In this document: positions 36,175-48,879 of the stretch, piece by piece
How the letters are laid out: every line of letters begins with the position of its first letter
Position numbering within the stretch: position 1 is the first letter of the stretch
Assembly: GCF_007565055.1 (NCBI RefSeq)
Contig: NC_044562.1
Coordinates: forward strand, 52,090,250 to 52,154,249
Reading direction: 5' to 3'
From: Rhinopithecus roxellana
Lineage: Eukaryota; Chordata; Mammalia; Primates; Cercopithecidae
Length of the DNA: 64,000 nucleotides
Notes under the pieces: generated by a model
Told to the model about the DNA's origin: nothing
The model's database searches: none
Seen by the model: the letters and a program-made list of their open reading frames with translations, nothing else
Made by a program: the position numbers and the translations under genes

Positions 36175-36322
36175 GTCATGTTCTACATCATGTTAGCAGT
36201 ACAATAGTGCAGGAGTATGCATTTGATAGAGTGGAACTTTCAGAAGATAAGAATCATGAAGTTCTAAGAAGCGATATTCAGAGTCACTTAACCCTAGAAG
36301 AGCTTAAATAATTGTTTGAATG
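36175..36322 (+). other. Candidate unannotated exon in PDE1A intron
   Basis: A pyrimidine-rich acceptor (two consecutive ttcag-type sites, the used AG at 36173-36174) is followed by 148 nt and a near-consensus donor aatg|gtgagt (36323). If joined to the PDE1A exon ending at 19042, the frame stays open for 45 codons: it starts GHVLHHVSSTIVQEYAF, contains ELSEDKNHEVLRSD and ends LTLEELK at TAA 36309-36311. This would give a third C-terminus. No repeat family is recognised across it. An open frame of this length arises by chance fairly often in AT-rich DNA, so the claim rests on the combination of acceptor, phase and donor. It could equally be a cryptic or pseudo-exon. Confidence 0.35.
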
Positions 36323-36387
36323 GTGAGTGTGTGCTTGTGTGTTATCCATTCATTCACTCATTCCTTTATTACAAAGGTATAACTCAA

Positions 36388-37284
36388 TAGTTTTCAACCT
36401 GGGCAGCCTATCAGCACGATCTGGACTACTATTTTTTAAAGTTCAACATGACCTTTCTCCAGTTCACAGAGGAAGGTCCAGGTAGAACACTTTTGTGCAT
36501 TTAAATCAGTGCAACAGGACGTGTAGGGGAAGAGCAGGAAATATCAGCTCATGGTCAGGATAAGCCAAGAACAGATCTAAATCTGAGCCAGCTTCACCTT
36601 GGCAGGATGAAGTCAGGAAATGGCAATGGGAACCTTTGTAGTTATATCCATCTAAGGATAGGACAGTTCCATTGTGTCTATCCCGCATGATATCTATATC
36701 TTGGTTCATACTGCCGTACCCTGGAATGTTTGCTCTCTACTCCTGGGAAGACCAGTGGACAAGGTCATGACTGGTCCTGGAATATGAGGTTACTCTTCAC
36801 ACTACTTGAAGTCTAGCTACGCCTATGTTTTCCTATGTCTCTACCTTCGGTTTTGTTCTTCCCTCCTCATAGAATGCTCTTCCTGGGCCCCCTCCTCCAT
36901 TCTGCTTATTAAAATCCTACCTGTTTTCCAAGATTCAATTAAAATGCCATCTTCTCCAAGAAGCCTATCACTTAGTTTTATAAACATAGCTGTCTCTTTC
37001 ATACTGTAGTGTAGTTAGACTGCTTATCATATTCTACCTTGCATTCTCAAAATAAGAAGTGAGAAATGCATTTGCAGGAGGCCTACTCAAATTAGAGTTC
37101 TAGTAAGAGTGGAGCTAGACAGGACACATAACTACACATGCCTTATCAAGGTTCTGGTATTCTGCTTTGGGTACATGCACCATTTCTCTATGCAATGAGA
37201 GCCACTGTGTATTATGAGATATGATTGGAGTATGTTTCAAATGTAAAAACTATGGATTTTGACAAAAGGTTGAGAACCACTAAT
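36388..37284. mobile_element. Possible hAT-type DNA transposon remnant
   Basis: A left end caatagttttcaacctggg and a right end aggttgagaaccactaat look like the inverted ends of MER/Charlie elements (consensus cagtggttctcaac). No clear 8-bp target duplication is seen and the interior is interrupted, so the call is weak. Confidence 0.35.
36860..37060 (+). repeat. L2 LINE fragment
   Basis: The text aaatgccatcttctccaaga followed by agcctatcactta is the diagnostic L2 3' region (consensus: ...caaatgccacctcctccaggaagcc). Confidence 0.65.
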
Positions 37285-37289
37285 CAAGT

Positions 37290-39330
37290 CATTACAAAAA
37301 TATTTATAGAGACCCCCTATGTACCAGTGCAAACAAATGCCTATCATCTTTTTTCTTGAGAGCAGAACTCAAGAGGTGCTCAGCATCAGATTTCTGGTGC
37401 CTCCTACTCAGGGCTAGGTAAGAGCTCTGTCAATGTTGATTAGAGGAAAGTTGGTTCCACTGTGTGGAAGTCTGATGTTAATGGTGAGTCCACATAAATG
37501 AAATAGTATTACCCACTATTTGGTACTATGCTTTTGTTTGTTAGCTAAATGACATTAAAAATCTAATAAATCACAAAAGGGCAAACTGAATGTAAGGGTT
37601 GTTCCCCAAAAGTTTCTCCTCATGTTTTATGTCTGCGTTTGCTATGTTTTCTGATACCTCAAACCTAGTCACTTGCTCTAATTGTACTTTGCAATATAAG
37701 TAATACATGCAAGAGTGCATGGGAGTTTTGTGGCTTCTGAAAACTCTGAGACAAGAAGTATGGAAATTTGGGAAGTAGAGGTAATAATGGGGAAGGGAGT
37801 ATTGGGTTGGATGTTGCACTGTCGAACAGAGATGATGGGGCAGAGTAAGCTAAAGTCTTTGGGTACAAGGTATGGAACAGCTCTCAGAGACAGTTCTCTC
37901 ATTCTGGTGCCACTCTCATCTAATAGGAGTTTGATGTGTGACCAGAATTTGACTGGGTTCATGGGTTCATGTCCTCACACCAAGGACAGACTCAAGACTT
38001 TGTCGTATACCCCCAATAATGGCCCAGTTCCAAGTACTAAAAGTACTTCCAAATTATTGGAAGCTCTGTTGTCTTAACCTTACACCTTGAAGAATAGAAA
38101 TCCTTTCTTTTGTCACCACTCTTCTCTTCTCTCTCCAAAACCTATAGGTTTCTGTTCCTCTTGATTTCACGTTTCTGTCCATCTCTCTTCTCATTCTCCT
38201 TCTAAAATACTCCCAATTTTTCAGAACAATTTAGTTCTGGTCTAAAGATTAATCAATTCAACAAAGGAAAAGCCTGATGGTTTCCCTAAAATGACATCTA
38301 TAATTCTTCAAACAAAAATCATGTACCCTACATAATATGCAATGCTGCATATTGTCTGGGTTGATCATGATTTGTCTGTTATTTTCAACTTAATTAGAAT
38401 TGCTAAATATATTAATTTCCTCATTACCCTCAGGACATTTTTCAAAATCTTAATCACTGTACCTATGACCTACATTTGTAATTAGAAAATATCACATGAG
38501 TTACGGAGTTAGATGGTTGCTTTATTTTTTAACATTTTATGGTTTATTTAAATTATGTTTTCGCTAGAAAAGCTCATAAATTTTCTCAGTAGGAAACAAA
38601 AAAATGGGAATAGGTTTTATATCACTGGTTAAAAAATTTAAAAACAAAACTAGAAGCGTTTTTCACTAGAAGAGAAACATTTAAAATTGATGGGAAAGTA
38701 TTAACATTATTAGAAGATCAAATTTGCCTTACGATTAGCATAGTATTTTAATATATCATGATAGTTCACTAATTAAACTTTCTATATTGTTTATATTCTT
38801 AAAATGCAATATTGTGTATTATGTATTGTAAATAGTCTTTGTAATTATGTTGGTGTTAACGCCAAATCAAATGTAGATTCATATTATACTAACTACATAT
38901 TTATGTTCCAGGAAATACACTTGAGTTTTATTACAGTCACTATCCCATTTAGTCAGACAAATAGCCCTACAATTTAGATATTATCATATCTAAATCCAAG
39001 GTGAGAACTGAGGTCTAAGGCAGTGAAGTAAGTCTCCAGCATCACAGGTGTATACATGTATTACAAACGAATCTAACTTTCTCATTTCTTTTCACAGTTT
39101 CATATAGCACACGGAAAATTCTATGGTATAGCTACATGGTAGGAGTAAAGACAGAAAGAGGAAAGAGTTTCCTGTGAAACCTTACCCCAAAGACTAGCAT
39201 AATTGCTTCATCAAATCTACTTCTGTTTAATCTTAGCACAATTTATCCGATGAGCTTACAAATGTGCTCATAAGATTAGTTATATCTCACAGATATTTTT
39301 ATTTTTAAAAGTTGAAAATTATGAATTTGG
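37290..39330. other. Intronic sequence with one MIR-like segment
   Basis: A MIR-like order lies at 38940-39050 (tcccatttagtcagacaaat...gtgagaactgaggtctaagg...catcacaggt). The 120-codon ORF at 37715-38077 and its minus-strand shadows show no recognisable domain. Confidence 0.45.
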
Positions 39331-39339
39331 GAGTGAAAT

Positions 39340-39520
39340 TTTATATCATTTATTTATTCACCCATTGGCCATCTATACAAAAAAATTACAGCTAACTGTA
39401 CAACAAAAGAATTTTAGTCTGACAAAAGTGAAGCTCACTCAGAGAAGCTAAATTATTTGTCTAACATCACAAAATTAATTTTTGAAAAGGTGGGGCTTTT
39501 CATCTACGTTGCTCAAATTC
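39340..39520 (-). repeat. MIR-like fragment
   Basis: gaagctcactcagagaagct...ttgtctaacatcacaaaatt is the antisense MIR tail pattern. Weak. Confidence 0.4.
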
Positions 39521-39675
39521 AAAATCAGTAACCTGTATCGTTCTATAAGTTAATTGTGATGGGTTGGTTTAGTTAAATTCTCTAAACTTCCCTCCAGAGC
39601 AAAAAGTGTGTTCCAAATCTACTGATGGAAGGATTCTGACAGCAGCAGAACTTAAGGATATTTTAAGTGATATTG

Positions 39676-39720
39676 TGTGTGTGAGTCTGTGTGTGTGTAT
39701 GAAAAAGAGAGAAAGGGAGA

Positions 39721-39768
<48 letters not shown>
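39676..39768 (+). repeat. (GT)n microsatellite, two blocks
   Basis: An imperfect first block (39676-39700) and a near-perfect GT run of about 22 units (39722-39766), separated by a GA-rich spacer. The THTHTH and VCVCVC ORFs here are translations of the repeat. Confidence 0.95.
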
Positions 39769-39769
<1 letters not shown>

Positions 39770-39879
39770 ATCCACTGTATTTGCATGGATGACAAAAGTA
39801 AGAAAGAAGGTAGAAGGAGCATGCCTGCATTCCCATAGAGATTATTAGCTGGCTTGGTGATGATAAAATGTTTTCCCAA

Positions 39880-41340
39880 GAGTGGCAGGACTAGGACAAG
39901 AAAGGATCTAGGTTGGTAGGAAGATGAGTTATCAGATGATGTACTCTATACTAAATTTATGAGTAGGGGTGGTCTGTGAAGCTCAGCTGTCTTGGAGTAA
40001 CTCTGAGATGTTTGCTCATAGTTAGATATAGTCAGGATATTAGAAGTTATTTCCAGAGATTCCACTAATCCTCTTCATCCAAGGTATGCATTTTGTCCCT
40101 CCCATTTGTTTAATGGGAACCCTAACAGATGGTCCTTATTGAGTATTACAGATTTTTTTCTTTCTCTGTTTCATATCTCATTGTTATGATTAACAATTTT
40201 AGCCAATACTGTCTTTACTATTATTTAGTTGTATCACTCAGAGCTTATGACATTTGTTGTGTTGATACACAAAATCTATGCCACATTTGTGTGCAAATAA
40301 ATAAATATAACTAATTCTTATGGTGTAACTTTCAGCATTTATGTTTCAGTATGTTTTTTTCAATGTACAATATTCTTTCCTTAAAAGTGTATTTCCCTAA
40401 CTCTACTAAACTAGAAATGGAATCAATATAAAGTCTGGTAAATAGTAAAGAGAAGAAACCTAATTTCAATGAGTTTAGGATTGTTCTAAAACCCACATGT
40501 AGCCAAAATTGTCCTTCTATAGTTCATCTTAATGCTTATGAGTTTACCAAATGCTTATGAGTTAAAGAAATTATTTATTATCTTTATATTAAATTACAAA
40601 AAATTAAGATTATATTGGGAATGATTATAACTTGTCAGATACACACACATACACATACACACATGCACACAAGACTTAATAATTTTCTTGATGCCTTTTC
40701 AGGAGATTAAGGAATGATAGAGCACAATTCCACGTGAAAATCATGTTATAACCTATGTGACAGCATTAGCCCTTCCAGGTCTGTAATTCAATCAGAAATT
40801 TTGTTGTTGTTAGCATATTTCAGCATTTTTTTTAATAGGAGAAAGATATTTTCTGTGGAGAAAGGAAAAGGAAACATGATTTTATTCTATTTTATTTTGA
40901 AAATAAATCACAGCTAGAATATCATTTCTTTACATAATAAAATTCTACATCCAAGTATTTGCATACTATTTGTTAGCAGACAATATTAATAGGTTTCAAG
41001 ATAATCTCTCATTAGATTCTGAGAGTGTCTGCTCTAGTTGATAACAACTAGAGTTGGACCCTATAGGAATCCAGGCAATAATTCAAGTAGAGTAAAAAGT
41101 AAGTTGAATTATAAAAAAAAGAATCATCTTAAGATCACCACTGATGAACACAAGAATCACAAAAGTTTCAATAGCAAAAGCAAAGTATATTAAAAATTAA
41201 AGAAAATATGTCAATTATGTTTCTCTTCATAATTTTACCACAGTAATTTTTTACAAACATGGCTGATTATAAATGGTAATTACGTTTTTTTCACAACTTC
41301 TTTACAGCATTTTCTCTAAATTATTAAAATAAGTACCCCC
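39880..41340. other. Intronic sequence with imperfect (CA)n
   Basis: A short CA-rich stretch at 40639-40672. Otherwise unremarkable AT-rich intron up to the terminal exon A acceptor. Confidence 0.5.
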
Positions 41341-41352
41341 TTTTTTTTTCAG

Positions 41353-41396
41353 AAGCAAGAACCAGTTCACAGACGCGTGAGTTTATCCATCAGTAA
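41353..41396 (+). CDS. PDE1A: PDE1A alternative last coding exon A (tail EARTSSQ..EFIHQ)
   Basis: Acceptor AG at 41351-41352 is preceded by an excellent pyrimidine run (cccctttttttttcag). Joined to the G left at 19042, the exon codes for EARTSSQTREFIHQ and a TAA at 41394-41396. This matches the known PDE1A C-terminus except that TR replaces the KC I recall in human (acgcgt against aagtgt). The CpG created here is notable. The 3'UTR continues beyond the stop with AATAAA at 41687-41692 and another at 41733-41738. The exon is about 22.3 kb from the previous one and 21 kb before the competing terminal exon. Confidence 0.9.
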
Positions 41397-41760
41397 ACAC
41401 CTTTAAGTAAAACCTCATGCAAAAGGTGGCAGCTTTAATTTGACCAAAAGACTTGGCAATTTTGATATGCTTGCTGGAAATCTACCTTGTCCTGTGTGAG
41501 AAAGGGAATCCATTTTTGCAGATTGCACAATAAGCATCATGAGCCATATAAATAACAGCTGTAAACTCCTTAATTCACCGGGCTCAACCACTATCAAACA
41601 GATTCATCTAGTGGCTACATCAGCACCTTGTGCTTTCAAATATCTGTTTCAATGGGATTTTGTGGCATTTGTCTTTACCGAGTGCCAATAAATTTTCTTT
41701 GAGCAACTAATTGCTAATTTTGTCATTTCTACAATAAAGCCTAGTCCACCTGCTTTCACC
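41397..41760 (+). other. PDE1A: 3'UTR and polyadenylation region of PDE1A terminal exon A
   Basis: No coding frame follows the TAA. Two canonical AATAAA hexamers (41687-41692 and 41733-41738) lie about 290 and 340 nt after it, the second followed by a T/G-containing stretch. The exact cleavage site is not visible from sequence. No recognisable repeat lies inside, which fits functional UTR sequence. Confidence 0.5.
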
Positions 41761-42914
41761 TTAGATTGTCCCTTTTCTAAACCATCAGAAAGGTAGTGCA
41801 AATTGTTAAAAAAAATTATCTTTTACATTAATTCTACCATTTGTCCTAAGGTATAGATATCTTTGAAAACATATTTATGTTATAGTAAGAGTGAATGGCA
41901 GGGATGAAATGTATCATCCAAAAACCCACCAGGTTGGCGAAATAGTAGAAAGATGAGTTTTACTGGCAATATCAGTTTGCAAATTGGGAAGAGACAGTCT
42001 CCAGTGTGTACCAAAGATGCTCTCTCTTCAAAGAGGGAAAGGGTAGTTGGATTTTTATGCCTCACAGAGTCTGTATTACACAATAGAGGCATACATATTT
42101 AGCAGGTTTGGGGAAAAAGCTATACATATTTATGAGCAGAGTCAAGCACATGCCCAATGAGTAAACATATATGTAATGTACATCCCATGTTTATTCTGGG
42201 GTGAGGATTTAGCATTAAAGTGAGAAGGAATTTGGCTCTTTCTGTTAAAGAAATATAGGATACAAAGACAGTTTGTGGACAGTCTCTGCAAGCTGGCCAA
42301 AACTGGTTTCAGATCTTCAGTTACTTCTCAGGAAAGAATGTAAGATTGGCCCTCAGTCTTCTTAAAGTTGTAGTGGTGTGGGCTATAAATCAGTTAGGAA
42401 GTGTCTGACAATTTTTCTGATATCTCTTATTGTTAGGGAGTTTAGCAAGAGTGTGGTTTTTCTTGTAGCTGTAGAAATTTAGGAAGTTTCCATGACAGTC
42501 AAGCTCTCAACACTCAACCTGGAAGTAACTTTTGTTTCCTTAACCTTAGGGTTCATCTTAGTTAATAAATGGGCATTTATTTTGGTCTCTCAGAACATAT
42601 ATGGTTTACTGTACTATTTTTGTTGGATTTGAAATTGACTTGTTTTCTACATAATTCAGCTTAAGGTTAGCTAAGTTATTTCTTCCTGGAAAAAGTCTGG
42701 TTTTTAAGAGCTGCTTTCCTACATCTTCTTTTACTATTATCAGTTTACTTAATAGTTAACTAAGCGAGATTAGTAGGAGCACTCCAATAATTAATTAGCT
42801 AAGAATAGCTGATGTCCAGTACTGAATAATGTATTTCACAAATAAGTATATTTATTTCTTCTCTCTGGCCTTGCCTTCTCATGGGAGGTGGAAAACTTGT
42901 CTATAAAATATCAT
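41761..42914. other. Sequence between exon A 3'UTR and ERVL provirus
   Basis: No exon or clear repeat recognised. It could include a decayed LTR or solo fragments I cannot name. Confidence 0.4.
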
Positions 42915-43499
42915 CAGATTAGTCAAGGTTCTCCAGACGGACGGAAACAATAAGGAATACATGTGGAATGAAATTTATTAGGGAGAATTGCCTCATGCAG
43001 TCACAAAGGCAAAGTCCCATGATGGGCCATCTGCAAGCTGGTGGCTTGATTCAGTCCAAATTCAAAAGCCTGGAAACCAGGAATGTGAACAGTGGAGCCC
43101 CAGCCTGAGGCTGAAGGCCTTAGACCACCCCGCTCCCAGGAGGCTGTTTGTACAAGTCTCAGGGTCCAAAGGCTGAAGAACTTGGAGCTGAATGTCCAAG
43201 AGAAGGAGGATAAACAGCAGCTTCTGTGATGGAAGTTTCCTACTCAGAAAGGGAGAGAGAGAAAGCCAGAGCAAGCTGAGTGTCTCCCTTCTTCTACCTC
43301 CTTTGTCCCAGCTGCTCCCCCAGCTGATTGGATGGTGCCCACCCACATTCAGGGTAGGTCTTCTTCTCTCTCAGTCCACTGACTCATGGGTTAATCTTCT
43401 CTGGAAACAGTCACCTAGGCACACCGCAAAACAATGCTTCACTAGCCATCTAGGCATCCCTCAATCCAGTCAAGTTGGTACGCAAAATTACCCATCACA
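42915..43499 (-). repeat. 3' LTR of the ERVL provirus
   Basis: It starts with a degraded form of tgtattagtcagggttctcc (here cagattagtcaaggttctcc) and ends cccatcaca. It contains the shared internal series (ccatctgcaagctggtggct, attggatggtgcccacccac, actgactcatgggttaatct). Confidence 0.85.
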
Positions 43500-43559
43500 A
43501 GTCTATCCCTTGCCAGCTTGGCACCCATTATGCACCTCTTTAAACCACACCTAATCTCC

Positions 43560-45400
43560 AAATGAAGACTATTAAAAGGTCATAATTCTGTCCAACATGG
43601 TAAAACTATCCTGTTTACAAGTCAACATGTACTAATCCTATCCTCAGAAGAAAAGATAAAGTTCATGAGTGTTGTTTACTCTTTGGATCTCCTGCAATTC
43701 AAATCTGATATAAAATTATAAAATTAACAACATTCAAAGGCTGATATTGTCAATAAATCTTACGTTACATGATAAAGGAAAAATAGAGAAAAGAAAACAA
43801 AGATACTTGTTTAAGACATGTTAATATACATACAAATGTATTCTTAACAAAATAGGAAATACTTATGAAAATTACAGTCCTCATTTCTGTATCTGGCCAC
43901 ATGGCTGTATATGGTATTTATACATGTCTTCTACTACCCATTCTATATTCCCTTTGCCTTCAGTAAGCACCTCAGCTCGTCATGGTTCTTTGCCCGGCAG
44001 GGCGACCCAAACCTTCATTCCTGAAGAGTCTGGGCAATTCATAGTCCAGCCTATATTGAGTGGTTGTAGTTTCCCATTGACCTTCATCACAGGGCAGGGT
44101 AATACTAACAGCTGCTCTAAGGAATCTTCTGTATTCCAGAAATACTATTCTTTATCTCCATTGTGGAGCAGTAGGCCAATTTCCCCTTAGTAGCCTAGAT
44201 CAATCACCCTAGCCAACACCCTAACTCCCTTTTTAGCCTGTTGACTCAAGAATCATGAGGAACCCAAAGCAGCCGAGTCACAGTTTTAATTCCCAGTTCA
44301 ACGGAATCATTTTTGTGTCTCCTAGTAAAAGCATTCCTCCCTCTGGAACCAAGTTCCCTCCAGAACTAGGTCAGAAGAACATAATGTTGCAGGAACAGTG
44401 AGAAAAAATTTTGCTAGTGGGTCACTAGGGGTGATGGTAATTAGTTCTACTTCCATTTCTACCCATTGATTCCCAGACCTATGATTCCTGGCTACGGGAG
44501 AAACAGTACCATATATTGGATGCTGATCCAGAACATATACAGCCTTCTGGAAAAATCTGTCTCAGCCCTGTAAAATATTGTCACCTAGCTGGTACTGTAG
44601 AAGCCAGCTTCTTCAGCATAATGGGAAACATGCTAAGACCAGTGAATTCTATGAGCATGAGCTGACTGCTGCTCTTTTTCCTTGTGAAGTGAGTTCCTTG
44701 GTCAGAAGCAATGCTGTGTGGAATAGGATGGCGGTGAATAAGCCATTACATAAGTCTACAGATGGTAGTTTTGGCAATAGCATTGTATGCAGGGAAGACA
44801 AATCCATATCCATAGTAAGTGTTTATGCCAGTAAAGACAAAATGCTGCCCCTTCTGTGATGGAAGTAGTCTGATGGAATCAATCTGCCCTGGGGAATGAT
44901 GCCATATTAGGGCTCACTGTTTGTCTCTGAGTACTTAGTCCGTTGGCCTCTGAGTGCTCACTATTGGTCTGTGAGTGCTCAGTCTATGGCAAGGCAGTAG
45001 CCAGATCAGTCTTGGTGAATGGAAGCCCATGTTGCTGAGCCCATGAATCACCTCGATCCTACCACCATGGTCACTTTGTTCATGAGCTCATTGGGCAATG
45101 ACAATGGTAACGGAGGAGGAGGCTGACTGGTATCCACAGAATGAGTCATCCTAGTCACTTGATCATTAACATCCTCCTGTGCTGAGGTCACCTTTTGGTG
45201 AGTATTCATATGTAACACAAATATTTTTGCATTTTTTGCCCACTCATAGAAGTCTATACACATAACTGTTCCCCAAATTTCTGTATTATCAATACTCCAA
45301 TTATGTTCCTTCCAAGTCCTTGACCATTCAGCCAAACCACTGGACCAGGTATTCTCATCCTCTGTCAACTGATTGTGGGGAACTCCCCATGAAGGCATAG
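43560..45400 (-). pseudogene. ERVL pol 3' part (RNase H end, integrase), decayed
   Basis: The longest open piece is 45048-45398 (116 codons). It covers the end of RNase H and the start of the integrase N-terminal zinc-binding region. Downstream on the minus strand, integrase-related stretches continue to about 43950 in several frames, with frequent stops. ERVL elements usually carry a dUTPase after integrase; I could not verify one here. Confidence 0.65.
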
Positions 45401-45499
45401 TACAAACTGAGAGAGAGGAGGCAGTGTAGAAGGAGTGAGGACTATGGGCATTTGGGCTGCTTCATGTAACTTACCAGTGTGCCTTCAGGACCTGCTTCA

Positions 45500-47300
45500 G
45501 CCCGATCATGTGTATACCAGTACCATCTGACGATAGAATACTGCTGTGTCTCCCCAATTATATGGCTTAATGGGCCAAATAACACCCAGTTAATGGTAGG
45601 CAGTTCAGGTCACATGGTAATTTGCTGGTCCAAGGCCAAGCATTCAGCTTTTACTAAGGCCTAGTAGCAGGTCAAGAGCTATCTCTCAAAAGGAGAGTAG
45701 TTATCTGCAGATGATGCCAGACCTCATTCCAGAATCCTAAAGACCTCTATTGTGATTCACCTGTAGGGCCCTGCCAAAGGCTCCAAACAGCATACCTATC
45801 TGCCACTGATACAGCAAGGACCATTGGAGCTCTTGGGTCACATGGCCCAAGTGGCAGAGCAGCTTGCATAGCAACCTGGACCTGTTGCAAAGTCTTTTCC
45901 TGTTCTGTGCCCCACTCATAACCAGCAGGGTTTTGTGTTACCTAGTAAATGGGCTAGGGTAACACACCCAAATATGTTGTCTTTATAATCCAAATAGGTC
46001 CACTAGGCATTGTGCTTCTTTCTCAGTTGTAGGAGGGGCCAGATGCCAACAACTCATCATTTACTTTAGATGGGCTACCTTTACAGGCCCTACATCATGG
46101 GACCCTTAGAAATTTCATGGAGATAGAAGGCCCTGAAGTTTAGTTGGATTTATTTCCAGGCCCCTGACAATGCACATGTCTTGCCAATAAATCCATAGTG
46201 GTTTTTACTTCTTGCTCACTAGGTCCAGTTAACATAATGCTGTCAATGAAGTGAACAGGGTGATATCTTGTGGAAGGGAAAAACAATCAAGATCCCTGCA
46301 AAACAGATTATGACATAAGGCTGAAAAGTTGGTATACCCCTGAGGTAGGAAGGCAAAGGTGTATTGCTGTCCTTGCCAGTGAATCAAACTGCTTCTGATG
46401 GGCCTTATGGACAGGTATGGAGAAAAAGCATTTACCAGAACAATAGCTGCATAACAGGCACCAGATGTGTTAATGTATTCAAGAATGAAACTACATTGGA
46501 CATAGCAGTTGCAATTAGAGTCACCACTTGGTTAAGCTTACAATAAATCATTGCCATTCTCCAGGATCCACCTGTCTTCTGTACAAGCCAAATAGGAGAG
46601 TTGAATGGGAATATGGTGAAAATCACCACCTTTGCATCTTTCAAGTCCTTGATGGTTGCACTAGTCTCTGAAAACCATTCAAGAATGCTACCTTATTTTC
46701 TATTTACTATTGTCTTAGGTACAGGCAGTTCTAATAGCTTCCATTTGGCCTTTCCTATCATAATAATCCTCTTCCACTAGTTAGGGAACCAATGTGGGGA
46801 TTCTGCCTGCTGCTAAGTCTGTCTATTCCAATAATGCATTTTGAACTGGGGAAATAACTACATTATGGGTTTGGGGACCACTGGACCTGAGCTAAAGCTG
46901 CATTAATCACTTGACTCCCCTAAACCTCTACTACAACTGGAAGGCCACAGTGATGTTTTCAGTCTCTTGGAATCAATGTCAGTTCAGAGCCAGTGGCCAG
47001 TCATCCCCGAAAAGTCTGATTATTTTCCTTTCCCTGATACAAGGCCAGAGGTCCCTTTGGGGAAGTATAGGAGAAAGACTAACAGTATAAATTTTATGTA
47101 GTGCACCAGGGCCTTTCCTCAACGGGACCTGGTCTCCCCTTCACTTAAAGGGCTCTGGGTCTATAAACTGGCTCAAGTCTAGAAATTGATCAAGGGGCAG
47201 TGATTCCCTGTTGTCATGTTTCGAGTTAGGATTTTGTTCACTTGACCCAGAAATTTTGTGCTTCTACAGTTCAAGTAAGAGCACAGTAAGCTTCCCATCT
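45500..47300 (-). pseudogene. ERVL protease and reverse transcriptase, decayed
   Basis: The minus strand around 46220-46245 encodes a degraded version of the RT catalytic loop, with one of the two aspartates lost. The 46432-46644 frame covers the preceding RT palm segment. Protease-like text lies at about 46780-46980. No frame exceeds about 70 codons, so no product is expected. Confidence 0.6.
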
Positions 47301-47499
47301 ATTTTACTTCTAGGAACATCATGATTAATTAGTCAATGCTGGAGGTCTACACAAGTCAGATTATTCTGATTGTTGCTTTGCCTCTGCTGTTAATTCCAGT
47401 AACTATGTCCACCTTGCCTTTGGCATTTGAGTGCCATCACTTGGTCCCTGCCACCAAAGGATCCAATTATTCCCATTGCATTTGTTTTCTAATTGAGTG

Positions 47500-48850
47500 A
47501 TTGTAGTTCCCACCGTAGTTCTGGAATGCAGAGAAGAGCAGTCACAGAAATCTTTAAGGATGCTGGTGCTCCCCTCACAAATTTATTTCTTAAAATATTA
47601 GTGAAAGGTGTATCTTCTGGACCCTCCCAGTGTGGGTGAGTAGGTTTTATGTGACAAGTTCACTGTAGCATTCCAATTTCCTTAAGCCTCTTAATTCCCT
47701 CCTCTAAATGAGACCAAGGTAGATCAGGCCTCCCCAGCTCACTCATGGGGTGGGCTATCTTTTTATTCATGTTTCAGCCAGTCAAACAAATAAACTTATA
47801 GTGCCTTTTTTCACTCCTTGAGCTGCAATATTAAATGCAGAATATATGCTTAGTGGGCTCATATCAATAAATTTGGCCGCATCCTTTGTGTTTCTCCCAC
47901 CACAATCCCACATCCTTAATGTTCATTCCCACGCAGGCTTCCTGGATGTCTGCCGGTATCAATTAGAACACTCAAGTTGTTCTTTTGGAGTATAGTGCAC
48001 CTCCTTGTGGGTCGTACTCTGAACCTCACCTCTGGGATTTGAGTCTAGTTATAGGTTTAGAAGCAAAGAGGGGTGGTGGGGGTGGGTCTTGAGGAGAACC
48101 AGCATTGTCTTGCCTGGCAACTGCTGCAGGGGAGACCATTACTCTTTTTTTCTGGCAATGCAGTTAATCTCAGAGAGGGGTGGAAAGGAGATACCACTGT
48201 GGGTGGGGGTGCCGCTGCCTCTGGGGGTGGAGAGGACACTCACCCTGGCAAAAAATACTCATCAGAATTTAGGAGCTCAATGCCCCCAGCTCCATCAGGA
48301 TCATCCCTCACATCCCCATCCCCATTTAGGTAATTCAATTTTTCCCCCAACTAATGTCCTCACTTTAACAGAAGACACCAGTAGAGGCCGAGAGTTCACC
48401 TTTCTTTATGATTCAGCCAATGGCATGCTGAAGGCTTATGTTTGATTTTCAGCAGTTTAAGTCCTATGGCTACGGAAAAGGAGATTCTCCTTCAGGACAC
48501 ACTTAGAAACTTTTAGGGTATGTATGTGCATCTGGAGCTGGGAATTGGAATCCCCAATCTCATCTTTTTCTTTCCTCACTTTGTCCAGTGATACTAAGAG
48601 CACCCAACTAACTTCATTATCATTCACTGAGTTTTCCAAGTTCACTTGAGTTTTCCACAAGAGTTTGAAGGTATGCATAGAGTCACTAAACTTACCTCCT
48701 GAAAGTGGTGAATTAGAAGCATCAAGTGCATTTATTTTGTGTATCTCTATAAACAGTTCATGCCAAAGACTATTTAGGTTTAATCAGATTATAAAGTCAG
48801 TTCCAGAAATCCCAAAACCCATTAATGAAATTCATTTTAAAAATACTGTT
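47500..48850 (-). pseudogene. ERVL gag, decayed
   Basis: By position between the primer-binding site and pol. A 73-codon minus frame at 48457-48678 has a helix-rich, charged composition. No zinc knuckle is seen. The assignment is mainly by order in the provirus. Confidence 0.5.
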
Positions 48851-48879
48851 CCTCTAGAACCATTCCTGGCATCAGTGTC

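Noticed and set aside
37715..38077. 120-codon ORF with overlapping minus-strand ORFs
   Set aside because: No domain, no repeat, no splice phase link; overlapping ORFs on both strands are typical of chance low-stop composition.
39569..39879. THTHTH and VCVCVC ORFs
   Set aside because: Translations of the (GT)n repeat.
45048..45398. 116-codon ERVL pol frame as a possibly domesticated gene
   Set aside because: It covers only the junction of two domains, and all neighbouring pol frames are broken; its length fits chance survival.
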